Shown one piece after another: positions 24,906 through 38,795 of a stretch of 64,000 nucleotides of DNA. The notes beneath the pieces are model-generated. The model saw only the letters and a list, made by a program, of their open reading frames with translations, was not told where the DNA came from and searched no databases. Each line of letters opens with the position of its first letter. Position 1 is the stretch's first letter. A program made the translations under genes and the position numbers. Origin of the DNA: Protonemura montana (lineage: Eukaryota > Arthropoda > Insecta > Plecoptera > Nemouridae); NCBI GenBank assembly GCA_947568835.1, contig OX387607.1:8193201-8257200 (forward strand), in the 5' to 3' direction.

Positions 24906-24925
24906 GTCACGTGACCAGCCACGTG
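24906..24925. promoter_or_regulatory. GTCACGTGAC plus a second CACGTG
   Basis: The 10-bp palindrome is followed four bases later by another CACGTG core, giving two E-boxes within 20 bases. On the minus strand the palindrome is followed by TGCGT, exactly as at 62439 on the plus strand, so 15 bases are shared by the two sites. Confidence 0.35.
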
Positions 24926-25787
24926 CTCGGCTATCCACTTTCCCGACGACACTAACCTCGTCAGCCGACGACGCCGTCAACGAAAATTCGACACGAGTTG
25001 GATCAAGATCACTCGCATCTGATCGGCACCGAGTTTGACGTCCCTGTGGGTGGACCCCCTACTCCCTATCACTGCTTCGGAGAATGCCAATCAGCTTTTT
25101 GTCTGCCAGCACGTACAAACACAGGATATGACAGATTATTTATTATTTGTTCTTGTCACAGAGCTCCGTTGATCATGTGAGATCCCCCGGGCGTCGGGTT
25201 TGTCGACGGATTCGATTGTTATTCCGTCGATGACCGTTCCGCGGGAAGACGTCGTTGATTGGAGTCGACATCGGCTGTCAAAATGCCCAACGCGCGCCCG
25301 CCGCTCAGTCAAACAACCAGGCTTTTCTAATTTCCCGGCTTTTCCGCGTCGTCGGGCTTTATGCGAGGAAAAGCGCCAAAGAAAAGTTACGATTAGTTTG
25401 AATTTTTTATGCGATTTTTTTTGTACCCCAACATCCTCTCCGTTCAGCGGGCTATATCAGGCCACCCACCCCTATGGTAAATTGCGAGCATATTTTCCCA
25501 AGCCTCTAAAATATTGCTCGTTTTCGAAACACTCCACAATTCCGGAGCTTATAATGTTATCCACAGAATATAATATTGATTATTGAAGCATCCTCTCCAG
25601 CCCCACACCCTTGCCATCACAGGCATCCACTTTCCACCCTTCAGCCGCGTTATTAAAGATCAATAATTTATGTAAATGGTCTTCTATCCCTCCCCACCTC
25701 CCGGCCCCCCCTTGAAACTTTGTCTTCACAACAGCTTGGGTAACAGATCAGACGAGGGAGTCGACCGAGATCAGAGGAAGGGGTGGA

Positions 25788-25801
25788 AGAGAGAGAGAGA
25801 G
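25788..25801 (+). repeat. GA tract
   Basis: A (GA)n run of seven units. Similar GA or CT tracts lie near 31905-31935, 37027-37045, 46875-46908 and 57082-57105. In flies such tracts bind GAGA factor, but here they may be simple microsatellites. Confidence 0.5.
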
Positions 25802-28800
25802 CGGATAAAAAGGGGTGAAAGAAAGGACTGCGTATTGTTTTACTGGGAGATCGAAAGGGATGGGGAAGTGATAGCAGTCAGTATCGTCCGTACTATCTAC
25901 GAGTCCCGTGTGGCCCGTACCCCCAGCCCTTGGTGGACGAATGTTTGGATTCCTCACAAGGCGAGCGGTGAAAGAAGTATTGGAGGGGACACTTTTCTGT
26001 TTTGGATGCGATGTGAGGAGATCTGCATGCTGGCGTGTAATTATTAATCAGGGACGATTGGATCTGTGATGCTAGCCGCTTGCAGGGAATTAGGGAACAT
26101 GGCGGGAGCGGGGTAGACACAATTGCACGGTTGTCTTTGTGGGCAATGTCAGGACAAGCAAGCCAAACAGACAAAAAAATGTGCTGTGAAGAAATTCAGC
26201 TGTCCCGATATCGTGGTTTAAACCACAATCCATAATTTCAATAATTTTCCCTAAAACATTTCACATATCATAATCGTTTTACCTGTTATCAATAGGTAAT
26301 GGATTACCAATATTTTATTGGGTCCATCACAACATTTTTATTAAATTACGATTTACATTATAAGCTATTCATATTGAGCTAATATTGATACGTTATAATC
26401 AAAGAACGAACAACTTAGAGACACCCTTCAAACTTCAAACTCCCAAACGCTGGCAACGCGATCAACCAATCACAATTTCAAAACAGCAACGCAGTATCAA
26501 TCACTCAAACAATTATAAGTTCCCCCACCCGATCGAAGATGACGCCACAGAACAATTCCAACTCGGGAAAATCGTCAGTGATATAATATCTATTGTCCTC
26601 AATGTTAATGTTTAGACACACCGTCCTATATCGACTTTTGCCTTATACCTTCCATTTCATCCCGTCCCCCTTTCCTTCAATGCCCATCCCACAGACAGGC
26701 TCCCAATATTTAATCCCTAATCTCGCGCTCAGCCTTTCTCTTTGCTTTCTGCCATCCTTTCTCCTGCAGCCACCGGCAGCTCGTCCAGTCTGTGGAATAT
26801 CGCCACAGCTCAAAGCTTCGTTATCAAGGTGGTCTTCAGTAATCGCTTTGGAGACTACATTTAAGATATGGAAGAATGTTCCTTGCTTTTAATTCTGTAC
26901 TTAATTTTTGTGCTACTTTCTTCGAGTTCTTCGAGTACTTTTTCTTCTTCGAGAAACGGTTCAATGCCGAGGAAGCTCTTTTTTTTGGCTACTAATTACA
27001 TATAATGCATTCACTTTAGTTTCAAAGATTCCCTAGATGCAACAACTATAACTTTTCAATCGCTATTTAATGTTTTAGCTGTAGTTTTTATACAGCTACG
27101 GATAAAAACAATTCTTACGCTTGGTAATTTATTTTTTAGTTATATCTGTCAAAACAGAAAGGCATTTTAAATAGCCTTGAACATATATTCAACAACAGAG
27201 ATGTTTAGTGAAAAGTGCGTAATTAACCATCCAAAAATCTATTAAAACTGTGGTTAAACCAGTTGTTTGAGTCTTGCAACATAGTGTTTGGTTTGTCATC
27301 GCTGCGTTAAGGTTCTAGAAAGTGAAAAAGCATTTTGGTTATTCATCAATCACCTTGAATCTGCACGGGTCTCGCTGGCGTCACTGTCTGTGCCTAATAA
27401 AGCTTCTCAAAGCTGCCACAAGGGCGCGCGGGCAACGTTCACCGTTATTAATAGGTGCATCATTTTTGCGTTTGAAAATGGAACGTTAGCATCGCACTAT
27501 CGGAATGACCCAATTCCGTTCGATGCGCTGAAAAAATAGCCTAAACGAGTGGAGTTTTTGCATAATACGTCCTTTCATTCTGTTGAAACACTTACGAAAG
27601 AGACGTAGATTAGTTTCAAAATCAACGGGATTTCAATCTCTTGATACCAATTGTCTTTATGGTCTACCACCATTTTTTAGTCAATTTGCTAGCCAAAGTA
27701 AACTGAAAATTACACATTTTGTTGAAAACTTTAGCTTTTGAAGCAACTTCGTCGATACCCTAAAAAAGATAGTGATATCTTTCCGTATCTTAACTTCCAA
27801 ATAAATAAAAAACCGTTTATAAAATCCCATACAACGGTTTAACTTCAGGCTCAAAACTAGCTACATAAGATCATCTAGAACCACACAAAATTCACAATCA
27901 GTTGATCAACGAAAGTGTCTTAAATCCCTCAGTGCAACACGGCAAAGCCTGCCTGTAGTTACGCGTCGTTTGCTATTGAAGCGAGCAAGCTCTTTCCTCC
28001 CTTGCTCCTATAACGCGATTCCCGTATATTCCCTCTATTATCGCCCTCCCCCAATATACATCCTTTATCAGGAGCTTTCCAACCCTTCCTCGGCTACCGT
28101 GATGTATTCCGATAGATGTCATGACGTTCTACTAATGTCTCGAAAAACGTCGCCTTTCCTAGTGACAAGCGATTAGCAACAACCGAGGAAAATCCATGAG
28201 CGAAGTTCACTGGAAGCATTGTTGAAAGCAAAGCCTACACGTTTGTTTCACGATAGCCAAGAGTTGAATCGATTCTTTAATTTGTTTACTTTAATTATTT
28301 AACGTCCTAATAGAATATTTCAAAAGTATCACTTATTATCTTTAAAAAAAATTTTGTTTATTTGCTCGAATTCCATGTATTTGCCACAATGAATGAGGAA
28401 TAAGTTTTTGATTTCTTATTTACAGATCAATAATTAGCAAAAAAATACCATGCTTTTATCGTAGGCAAATATAATCAAGTTTTAGTTTTATCAAATAATT
28501 GCATTCTTTGATTTTTGCTCTTTTCGGCAGAGCAAACTCTACCAAAACGTCGGGAGAAGTCCTTTTTAGGACTCAAAACCCATCACAAAAGGGCATTAAC
28601 CGGTAACCACACATACCACACACCAAAGGCTTTCAAAACCTTAAGGAAATCAGTAACATCCTCGTTTTATTTGCATGAAAATTCAGCAAATATATAGAGA
28701 TTTTCATATCTGACACTCGGGGCTTCACGTATCTTGGTATGCATTATATTTCAGTTTTTGCTGGCACCCAAAGCATATCGTGTCGAGAAAGAGCATGTCC

Positions 28801-30971
28801 GATTCTTTTCCGAACACCCGAAGATTAAATTTCATACCAATTCCGTGCGGATCGCCAGTGTCTCACCAAGACCGGCCAAAATTGACAGCCGAAGAAGAAC
28901 AAGACGGAGGAAACGGAAGCGAAACACACAGTTCCATCTACCGATCCATCTTACAACTTGCCACTACCATAACAAATGGATGAGAAATATAATAATAAGA
29001 AAGAGAAATGCTTGGCAAAGACAAATGGATCGCTCGCTTTATGATGTATCGTCTCATTTCCCGCCGATAGCCGAAGCAAGAAGGTGGAATCGTGGAAGGC
29101 TCTGAATCTGTATTGAATGCAAGCAACCCCGTGCCGTATGGCGATGTGGTGTTTGTCTCCTTCTACAGTTAATAAGAACGAAACAAGACGCTGCTATCGT
29201 CTTCTTCCAACCAACTGGCTCGAGAAGGTAAGAAAGGGGCCTAACTTGTTGTCAATTTCGTTCCGCTCGCACACCGGTGAATTGAGTTACTCAAATATCA
29301 CTACACATTGATTTCAGTAAAGAGTTCAATTTTTAAGAAAAAAAAATATCTTTCATAGTCTAGCAGAAATAGAAGAAATAAAGTGCAGGTGTTTACGATC
29401 TTTGAAATTTAGAAAATTTCATTGGGTGTGCAAATATCGTATCCCATTGTTGTGTGGAGCGAATTTTTATCCGATTTAGGTACCTTATAACCCGTCACAA
29501 ATGTCTCCGGGATATTGTATCCAGGCAAAATTCTGGGGTTGTTTTTAGGGAGAACAAGGTGCCACTAGGGGAAATCATTTACCTATCTATATTGATAAGT
29601 CATCGCAATGGGACCCGACGGCTCTTTTGTTTTGGATTTGACTGGGAAAAGAAATATTTTTGGGGGAGAAATGACTGTAGTTTAAACTCGCTGTATTTCT
29701 CTGCTGAAAGACTGCTTTTGTCGTATTTACATGAAAGCAATGGCCACCGAAGATGACTCCTATGCGTGAGAATAACTTTGTTGGGTCTTTCTTGACAGGA
29801 ATGTAAACAAAATAGAGAAAAACTATTGAAGTACCAGTTTTAAGGGTGATGGGGGGTAAATGCTCATTACAGGATTTTGCAAAAATATGATGATATTTAA
29901 TCTCAGGTTTTCTTTTTTCGAAGTTTTCGTAAAAAAACAGTAAATAAGTATAATAAAACCATACAAAAAAATAAAAAATGAACAATAACAATAGAAAATT
30001 AGATAAGATTTCAATTGATTTGTTCTTTATGAGTTTATACTACCTAATGCTTTGTCTCCTGTAACTTTCACATGGTTTTATCAACTTCATAGGCATGCAG
30101 AAATGTCTGCAATTTAGAAATACATAAAATAAGCAAATATAACCTGCAAACTGTATCCCTATACCATATCACCGCTCTAAAATTTCGCATGTGCACAGGA
30201 CCACAAATTCTCTCAAAGCACCAACTAAATAATGCACGGTACCCTGTAGCTAACGACGCATTGATGTTTGGCGTCACCGTCATCGACGTCATATCTCGGT
30301 ATCGACGACGCTGTCGAAACCAGTAAACAACATCTCAACAACGAAGAAAATAAACGAGTGCTAAAGACAAAAGACCACCTCTAGAAAACTAGACGCAGCG
30401 TTTTCGAGGGGAATCAGCTGGGGGTATATAGGGAGGGAGAGATCGGTTGACAAGTATTGTAAAGGCGGAAGGTAATATATAACCGATGTTTCTGTCATTT
30501 ATCTCTGGTAGGATGAGGGTACACTTCGATACTAGTCGTCCCATCATTCATCATAACAGAAGAAATATTGAGTCGGGGATATATATGGTGGCTGTACAGC
30601 AAAGGAAAGAGACGGGAAAGAGAGCACTCTGTATACCTTCGATGAAGATAGGCATGGCATTAGCAAGGTGGCCAACGTTCTCGCTCGCACAATCGTTTGC
30701 GCTCGCTCCTTTTTTGCTCTTAACGTAACCACGTAACCAATCTCAATACGCACTCAATATGCGTGTCGTCAAAACAAGGATGTTGCCTCGCGTGGCACGA
30801 ACGAAATGGAAGGGAAATGTAATCAACTTCGTTTCGTTCTAAACGTATTTGCTTGCAAATCGTGGGACAGTGTTATTGTAATTAAAAGTACATGTTTAGG
30901 AGTTGTTTTTATACTTATTATTCAGTGTGTTCGAACTGTTTTCAAATTTATTTCAGTGTGTAATGTTTCGT

Positions 30972-31072
30972 AATGAATGCGGCCCGTAGAGAAAACTTGG
31001 CACCTCCACTCAAACTCCTACTCCTAAACGCAGCCCGCAGAACAAACGTGGCTTCTCTTCTGAATGTAAAAA
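30972..31072 (-). repeat. 51-bp-family, two tandem units
   Basis: On the minus strand the motif CTGCGGGCTGCGTTTAGGAG is followed exactly 51 bases later by CTACGGGCCGCATTC. The units also share GGAGGTGCC. The strand reads without a stop as FVLRAAFRSRSLSGGAKF then SLRAAF. Between units most differences fall at third codon positions (CTG/CTA, GCT/GCC, GCG/GCA, TTT/TTC). No start codon, splice site or longer frame links this to a gene, so it could be a fragment of a coding repeat, a minisatellite or part of a transposable element. Confidence 0.7.
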
Positions 31073-34000
31073 ATACTAGGAGGCTTTCTAATCCATTTTA
31101 TTTTGTGTCACATGGAAGCAGGATTGTTACGTTGCTATATTAATGAATGTAAACTAGGTATCATTTAGATAGGTATGCCAGACTTTAATTATTAATGTCC
31201 CAACCATCCTAAAAGTCCTTGAACACTGATCATTTGTTGCCAAAGACAGGATTGAGGAGAGAAAGAGGGGGAGACAGACCCTTCCCCCAAATACACGGTG
31301 ACCTTAAATTCTCCTTTGCCATCTCACGCTGGGTTGTCGTACCTGGCAGCTGATTAAATTTCCGCATCCAGATCATTGATGGTGAGGGGTGGTGGAGGTG
31401 GGGAGGGGGGACAGATTTATGACTTGAGGCAAGAGATTGCGCATTCTAAGAAGTTGCTTGTATCGACGTCAGAGACGATTTGACTCCAGAAATATCTAAA
31501 TTACTTTTCATTTCGGAAAAATGCAATGTATGCGTTTTATTAAAGCAGTGATTCTCGGTCGTATTAAAATAATTCTAGGCTTAAAAAAAGAAAGAATCTT
31601 GATAATTGTGCTGAAAGCAAACACTGACGGTGAAATGAAACTGTGTTGATTCAAGAAACTGTCCCGACATAGTTTCCCTCTTTCACTCCCTGTTTACATC
31701 GTTTTCCAAGAAACCCGTGTGTGAGCTTTGTTACTTTCTTGGAGGGTGTCGAACCCCGCCGGGGAGTAAAGGTTAAGGGTTTCAGGGGGGTGGGGGGGCG
31801 TTAAACGGCCACCTTTGACCACTGCCGCCCATGTTTCAATCCAAAGCGTCCGCCGCGTCGGCTCTCAGCCGTCGAACATTCTGGGCGCGAGAGGAGAAAG
31901 TGCGACGGAGATGGAGAGAGTTTAGAGAGAGAGCGTGGGGACTAGGAAGGCGATGGGGAAAGAAGAAGATAGGGAAAAGTTTGGAAACCATCGCTTTAGG
32001 TGGAGATAAACAAGGATTATTAGATTCCAGTTATTTGCAGTGGAACAATATTGTATCGAAATAAAATAAACGGTGTCGATTTTCCAACTGACGCTACTTT
32101 GTCTTCGCTCTGGGAAAGTTGGTTTTCTCTTGAAATGTGACAGCCTCTGGGAAATTGTAGCGAGATAAAGTGTGCATAAAGAGAGGTAGTTTGCAGTTTG
32201 CTTGCTCTGGGACACATACCTTTTCAATCGTTTTATGTTGGAAGGAAATAACGTTATATCATTCACACGGCTTTGGCAATAGAAGAATGTGTAATGCATT
32301 TATGAATTCATGTGAAGATTACCAGTTTTCAATGAGATAAAAATCGTTTTAATTTCATATCTATTAACTAGCATCACTTTAAATGGACTTTTTCATTCTT
32401 GCCAAACTTTGGTTGCTTTAGGTCGGGTTTTACCAAAATCTCGCCTCCTAGTTGAAGTGTTAGTTGAAACTATTACCATGGCGACTTCCAATCACATGTA
32501 GTGCAATTCAGATGTTTCTGGGAGTAAGAGATCCAACTAAAAATTGAAAATTTTGGTAACACCCAACCTTAGAAAGTAACCTTTAATTGAGGTTACAATT
32601 CAAGTGGCTAGTTCGTCCACTCACATTTTTGCTGTATATTCATTAAACGTCAATATCTAGAGCCATGTATTGCTTTCTTTAACAGTAAGTAAGTAAATCT
32701 TTGATTAAAAATTTAAATAAACCTCCCAATAAAAATGACAAGTTATTTTCGGAATAGTTCCTTTTACCCACTTGAACCGCACTTCAACTCTATACGCTAC
32801 CAGAATTACACGAAGATGAGAAACCATGGCCAGCCAAAGCACCCTCCTAAAATCTCATCGTTCATCACTGACCGTCCTTCCCTTGGTGCATATTCATGTC
32901 CACACCGTCGAAAGTGTGCGACTACCCCCTGTGCTAGCGACACTACCACCACATCGGTCCACAAGTTCCATCAAAAACTAATCTCTGATTTCATGATTAA
33001 AACATTTTAATCTGGGTTTATTACCCGAGGAATCGAATAACTTTCCTTGGCGTCCTTCTAATTCCTGTGTCATTAATGCAAGATCATCGCCGACCTGAGT
33101 CGGCTTGAGCGGTGCTAGGGTCTGACGATCAGGGGATTGCAGAGATTTTGGGTCGAACATGAAACGGCCCACGAAATCATATTCCAGGGGATATATGACA
33201 TTAGAAATGTGCCGCTTTGGTGATAGAATATTTGCAAGCTGGTTCAATTTATATTTTGAAATATTCTTTGGAGTTGTGATTAATCAGGTGGTTAGCAGAT
33301 CGATTTGAGTTAGTCTTTTAGCCTATTTTTGCTGAGAGGCGTGATGTCCGGCAGGTAACCTTCATTCATGCCGTTTTTTTGTTTTTTTACCAGTTTAGTA
33401 AGGAAATACAATGAAGAAACTTTACTGATGAAAAGAGCTTACTCGTTCATTTCTGATGATGTGATTAGCAAATTTTTTAGTTTTAGAACAAAGTTGAAAA
33501 TAATTTTCACATGTGATCCAGGCAGAGTTGTGACGCATAATTTTTTTATGCACCTAATTGAAGATAAGTAAAATAATACTTTTCATCCAGGAAACATCAT
33601 AAAAAAGACAACAACAAAAATTAATCTCGATAATAGATTAGAGACCATAAAAATTATTTAAAAAAACATAAGAAAATGCAAAAGTTAAATTATCAGAGTA
33701 TTTTTATTTTTGACTAACTGACCTTTCTTGTAACAAATCTGCTATTTCTATAGTCGCCAGGTCTAAATAAGAGCAGAGTTGCCATTTAAATTTACAAATG
33801 TTATAAAATCTTAGTTTGCAAGTGTACCAAAATAACTTAAAAAGTCCAGGAAAAAATTTAGATGACTCTTTTTTTCTTATTTTAGTTAAATCATGACGAC
33901 AAAGCAATTTTTTTTATTTTTATAAGGTTAAGAAACGAGAAAACTTATTTTGATTTATTATCTTTGATCGTTAATCTTCTTTTATCTTTTAGATAAAGTC

Positions 34001-34134
34001 TCAACTCTGGTTCCATACATGTATCTTTGCCTTACAAAGAGACCCAATACAAAACACTCAATGCCTCAAGGATAAATTGAATGTTATTTTATAAATTTCA
34101 TGTGAATCGTGAGAAAATTGGGGCAAATATTAGT

Positions 34135-34195
34135 GAGAACGGTTATGAAAACGGTTCTGAGAACGGTTCGTCAAGCTGTTCTGAGAACGGTTCTA
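34135..34195 (+). repeat. 12-bp minisatellite, five units, inside a 45-codon frame
   Basis: Five units of GAGAACGGTTCT-like sequence follow one another with a strict 12-bp period. They lie in an ATG-to-TAA frame of 45 codons (34081-34218), where each unit encodes four residues, mostly ENGS, giving ENGY-ENGS-ENGS-SSCS-ENGS. The fourth unit is the most diverged. The frame is too short and too simple to call a gene. It could be an exon encoding a low-complexity linker or plain repeat DNA. Confidence 0.6.
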
Positions 34196-35992
34196 CGAAT
34201 GTTAATGACGGAAGTTAATTCGAAGAGCAGCGAGTTGTGCGGCGTAACTCGAGGAGAAGAATCGCGGGACCGAACTGTTCGTGAAGCAGCGAAATTATCA
34301 AGCTCGTTGATGAGCGTAGCGAGTGGTGAGAAAAATGCATTCCGTCTTCCAAAAATTCAATCAATAAATCCATTTTTTGCATATAAGTGTTTCTTCTTGT
34401 ACGACCGGCTGAACGGCTTCTAAGAATCTAATTATATTTTCATAAAAAACCTTATTTTGTTCGCAATGTAGACCCTCTGTCTTGATCAGAAAAGTAAGAC
34501 AAGCATCTGATAGGTCAATGCGAGATGGTACAAAATCTTTAAAAAATCACCGCTTATATAAGCAATGCTCATCCAAAACGCACCAAGCAAATTAATGAAA
34601 TCCTAGCATCTAGTGACGTCACTAAGCGATCAATGACAAAGTTTTAAATGAAAGCCGTACGTGACCTGTACGAAGTACGTCAACCAATTCGTTCTGATTT
34701 CAACCAAAAGATGGTGCTCAAGGGCTCACACCCGGACACCCCTCCCCCCCTTCCCCGAACCACCTTTCAACGGTCAAACCGACGTCCCTGGACGTCGCAA
34801 CGCATCTTACCGTTACCATGGGGACCCCCGTCCAGCGTCCATTTACTAAATTATCTATTCCCTGGCAGATAGGCGATCCGCAATACAAGATCAATAGAGA
34901 CAAGACTGACTGACATCGTTATGGTCATTAATTAGTACAGGGGTGACCAGCGTCACGTGTGTGTTTTGCCGTTTAGGGGAGCATCGATGTTGAGGGTAGT
35001 TTCTTAGGTATCAAGGAAGTTTAGTAATTGCCTAGTGACAGCTGTGACTCTAAGAGGGTTACGTCCAGCATTGTTTTTTGACTGACTAGCGTATGAAGAA
35101 GCTCGATTGGCTATTTTCATAAAAAGTTGTCGTATAAAGTGTAAAATGGGAAGGTTTTATAGAAAAGAAATAAATATAATAATATTTTAGAGATTTATTG
35201 AACGTTATGCAAAGAATTAGTCGCAACAGTTTGAGAAGGAGATGAAGAAGGTTGAAAAAGAGCGCCAGGAGTTGTAGCTGGCTTTAAAATGTGTTAAAAG
35301 CTATAATCATGCAAATTCTTAAAATATTTTTATTTGCAGGCAAAAAAAGGATAACTTTTACTTCAATTTTATTGCAAAAAAGGCTGTACCAGTTGAAAAA
35401 AAATTACTGTGGAATTAGGTAATTTTTTCATTTCCGCTATCTTTTATTAGCTAAAATGTAATACTTTAAAAAGCGTACATTTATTTCATATACCAGAGCT
35501 AAGTCTTTCCTTCAAAGGAGAGTAAATATTTAGCGTAATCTTTAATGCTGTTGACAAGAACCCGTAGCTTAAGCACAACGGCACCTGATTACTTTTCACC
35601 AGCCATGTTTTCAATAGCTAAAATCTGATGTCGCGAGCAGTCGATCTGAATTGATTCTCCGCGAATTGAAAAGCATTAATAACTAATACTTGCCACCCCT
35701 GGCCTTCATGGCACCCCACACCCCTATTCGCGCGGTATGAGGGATAAAAGCAAAGGGGATGGGTGGCCTGCACGGGGGGTTTGGTAGGGTGGTAGAGTCA
35801 TGGTAACCAGGACTGCGGGATAAATCAAAGGCAGCCTAACGACGACGATAACAAACAAATTCCGCAAAATATTCAAAATAGGAAAATCTTAATTAGAAAT
35901 TTATTAAAGATGTTTGATGAATAGCTAATCAAGAATTGAAGGCGGAAGGCAAAGGAATAACAGGCATCGTCGCATGCCTACTAATCTGCAGC

Positions 35993-36038
35993 TGGGGGCG
36001 GTGTTGGGGGTGGTTGGGGGGCGGTGGGGGTTGTTGGG
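35993..36038 (+). other. Strong G-quadruplex candidate
   Basis: Four or more runs of five or six G occur within 46 bases (GGGGG, GGGGG, GGGGGG, GGGGG) separated by loops of a few bases. This is the best quadruplex pattern in the window after the pure poly-G runs. Confidence 0.55.
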
Positions 36039-38736
36039 ATATCAGTAATAACATCGTGCTTCTCTGTTGGTATCAATAAAGAGGGAGGTACATATGAGTT
36101 GTGTGCCGGCTACATTGTTATTCTTCTTATGTGGTTTCGCTATTGTGGGATTTGCCGACATGACTGATATTGCGATCGCCTTGGTGTGGTTGTTTCATTG
36201 TTGTCGGACTCATGAAATGAAACTTAATTCTTGTTTCAGCTTTATATTGAAGGTATGAGTCATTTTATGAAACTGGTTTTTATTGATAGGTAAATGTTGT
36301 ATGTTATTATCTACTTGTGACAGTGAGACAACATGATAATATGCTAATTAAGTGTTAGAATCAAATAGTTTAAGAAGAGTAATTTATTAATAAAAATGCC
36401 AAAATATTTGAGTTTTACTATGCAAACTTAAAACTTACTTTCAAATTTCCAGCTCTAAATCCTTGTGGTACAAAAGTACAATTCTTAACATCTTATTCTA
36501 TAGGGAGCAAATCTATCAAGAGTTTTTTTTTCTTCGCATATTTACGCCAACAACAGTGCAAGCGACCATCCAACTAAAAACAAAAAAAAACCACGGGTCT
36601 TCCGTTCCGCCTTGTGCACTCATCCCTACCCCGTCCCCTGATCTTCCCGTACCCATTCTTCGGGAACGACAATGTCCCGTCCGGCTGATCGGAAAACCCC
36701 CACCACTGGAACAAACAAATGGCGGGCCGAATCGGCTTTGTCTCCAAAACTGCCACTGGCTTACACCACGCTCCTCTGATCTTCTCCCAGAATTCCGCTG
36801 TACGGCTCTATGCAGATATCAAACCCAATCTTTTATTCCACGGGAATAAGAAGGAACGACGGGCTTCGGATAACCGAGATAGATTTGAAAGGATTTCTTG
36901 ACATTTATAATAACTGTCAACTATTGTGAACATCATATCCTGGCTCTTCGATCTGGCATCTTGCTCCTCCTCTGTCTGATTCCCCTTGAATCCTGCACGA
37001 GTTTGTCTATCTCAGTCTCTTTCTACTTCTCTCTCTCTCGCTCTGGCTATGACTGGATCGTGAAGCCATAACACTGGGGTGTTTTGCATGCCATGTCAAA
37101 CTAACATATGATTTGTGGTCTTTGCATCATTTCATTTGAGCATTCTCCTTCCTTATGACTTGTGTGATGTGTGTACTGAAGAATCGATGCCGTGCGAAAT
37201 ACGTGGACCACAGTGCTGAGAGAAAACGCACTGTGATATATCACAACAGTTTTCTTCTCCATAGCTCTTAGTACTTTGGTTTCCTCAATATATTCAGGGA
37301 AACTTATCGTAAGTTGGGTATATGCACTTGTGTTCTATTTGTTTCAGTTTGATGGAAAGTGCATTAAATATGGTACCGAGTACGGTAATTCTTAATATCT
37401 ACAAAGCAACAAGATGTTTTATGTTGTAAAACTTGATTTTAATTATAAGTACTTGCAATGGGCAGAGTATTTTTATTATATGAAACAGGATAACCTCTCA
37501 AAAATTCGTGTCCAGCCAGGGATACGAATTCTTATCAAACTCTTATGAACTTAATTAAATACTCTTAAAAATACCATGTCCAAATTTTTCAAATTGATAG
37601 AGCAACACCCGTGACAGAGGGATATCGAGCTTTCATTCCCCGATTGGGTACCAATTTTTGAGAGCTTGTTAGTGTTTCTAATAATAGAAAAAAATGTCTT
37701 GTTGTTAGCGGCAGGACAAAATAGGACAGATAAACAGGTGTCACTTTGAATAATTACACATGCCACCTCTTAAATAGTAGTAGGTCGTAAATTCCTTAAT
37801 CTTGAGTAATCTTTAATCTTAAAGATAAAAGAAAATGCTTGTCACTATCAGAAACAATTCACTTATCCCCCACCCGAGATTGCGATCATGAAAACAGTTC
37901 TGCTCAAGGCCAACAACGCAGACCTAACAATTTCTCCGCTGCACTGCCAGTGCTGCACTAACAACTCCATCACAGTTTGCCAACTTTTCCAGCTAACGGA
38001 GACTGATTTCCAAGTATATTTTTTATATCGAAAAGAAGCCAATCCCTTCCCCCATTTTTCCTCCAGCTCTACCCGGCATTATTCTTTTCCTGTTTTTAAC
38101 CGCCCGCTGGTTTCCTTTCTTGCCGCGATCGACGGCGACAATCTTATAAAGTACTGGCATATTCTCAAACAACATCGGAACAGGGGTCTTAGGACGCAGC
38201 CTGAGACACACTAGGCATAAAGGGGGTTGGGGAGTTGGTATATGCAAACTGGAGAGCTCAATCCATTCGATAGGTTTTTATGATGCATAGAGCCATTTAC
38301 AAGTCTCGATATGCAAAGAGACCAAAGTCGAGCGACGGAACTGGCTTCGCATACCATTGATACTTTGCCCAAGAGATGGGGGCACATAAAAGAATTGATG
38401 GCATCAACTCGCGGGTGGTGCTTTGACAAATGGGCGAAGGTTTGGAGACAGATAGTCCGTTAGGGAAGTTATCTTGGCATTGAGTCTATTTTGTTAGCAC
38501 TAGGAGGAGAGTATAGTATCTTATAGGTAAATATTAAACATAACGCATAACATTTTCGAGTTTCACTGTAAAATAAATGTCTTTATTGTTTAGGGAGTTC
38601 TTTGAAAGGCTGCTGCCAAATAGTTTTATGTATTTCCAGCATTATAGGTTGCTATGTCTCAAGGAAAATTTGGAAAATAATGAGAATCTTTGAGCATGAC
38701 TGCGGCACACAGAACGAATTAAAAAGTAGGGGCTAG

Positions 38737-38795
38737 AACGAGGAGCCGAGTCTGCAAAAACAAGTGGAGGAGCCAGGTTTGAGATCGTTGCCAAA
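38737..38795 (+). repeat. 51-bp-family remnants, two degenerate units
   Basis: ACGAGGAGCCGAGTCTGC, which matches GGTGCCGAATCTGTTC at 48.95 kb, is followed 27 bases later by TGGAGGAGCCAGGTTTGAG, which matches the 10.9-kb member almost exactly. The 27-bp spacing shows that the first unit has lost its second half. The frame reads RGAESAKTSGGARF without a stop. Confidence 0.45.

Larger units (their letters stand above)
20481..30971. other. No gene seen; 10 kb of mostly unique sequence
   Basis: Items seen are an 18-T run (20931-20948), a TATAAAAG motif (21751-21758), runs of 17 C and 21 G, a CpG-rich block at about 23005-23215 that opens a 127-codon minus-strand frame, a 12-bp tandem repeat (ATTGCGTCAACA, 23997-24021), two E-boxes near 24906 and a GA tract (25788-25801). 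None is attached to a recognisable gene. Confidence 0.4.
31073..38736. other. No gene seen; G-rich and CpG patches
   Basis: The stretch contains G-rich tracts (31380-31410, 31780-31800, 35750-35800), the 12-bp minisatellite at 34.1 kb, the strong G4 candidate at 36.0 kb and a CT tract at 37027-37045. Open frames up to 128 codons show no recognisable domain. Confidence 0.4.
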
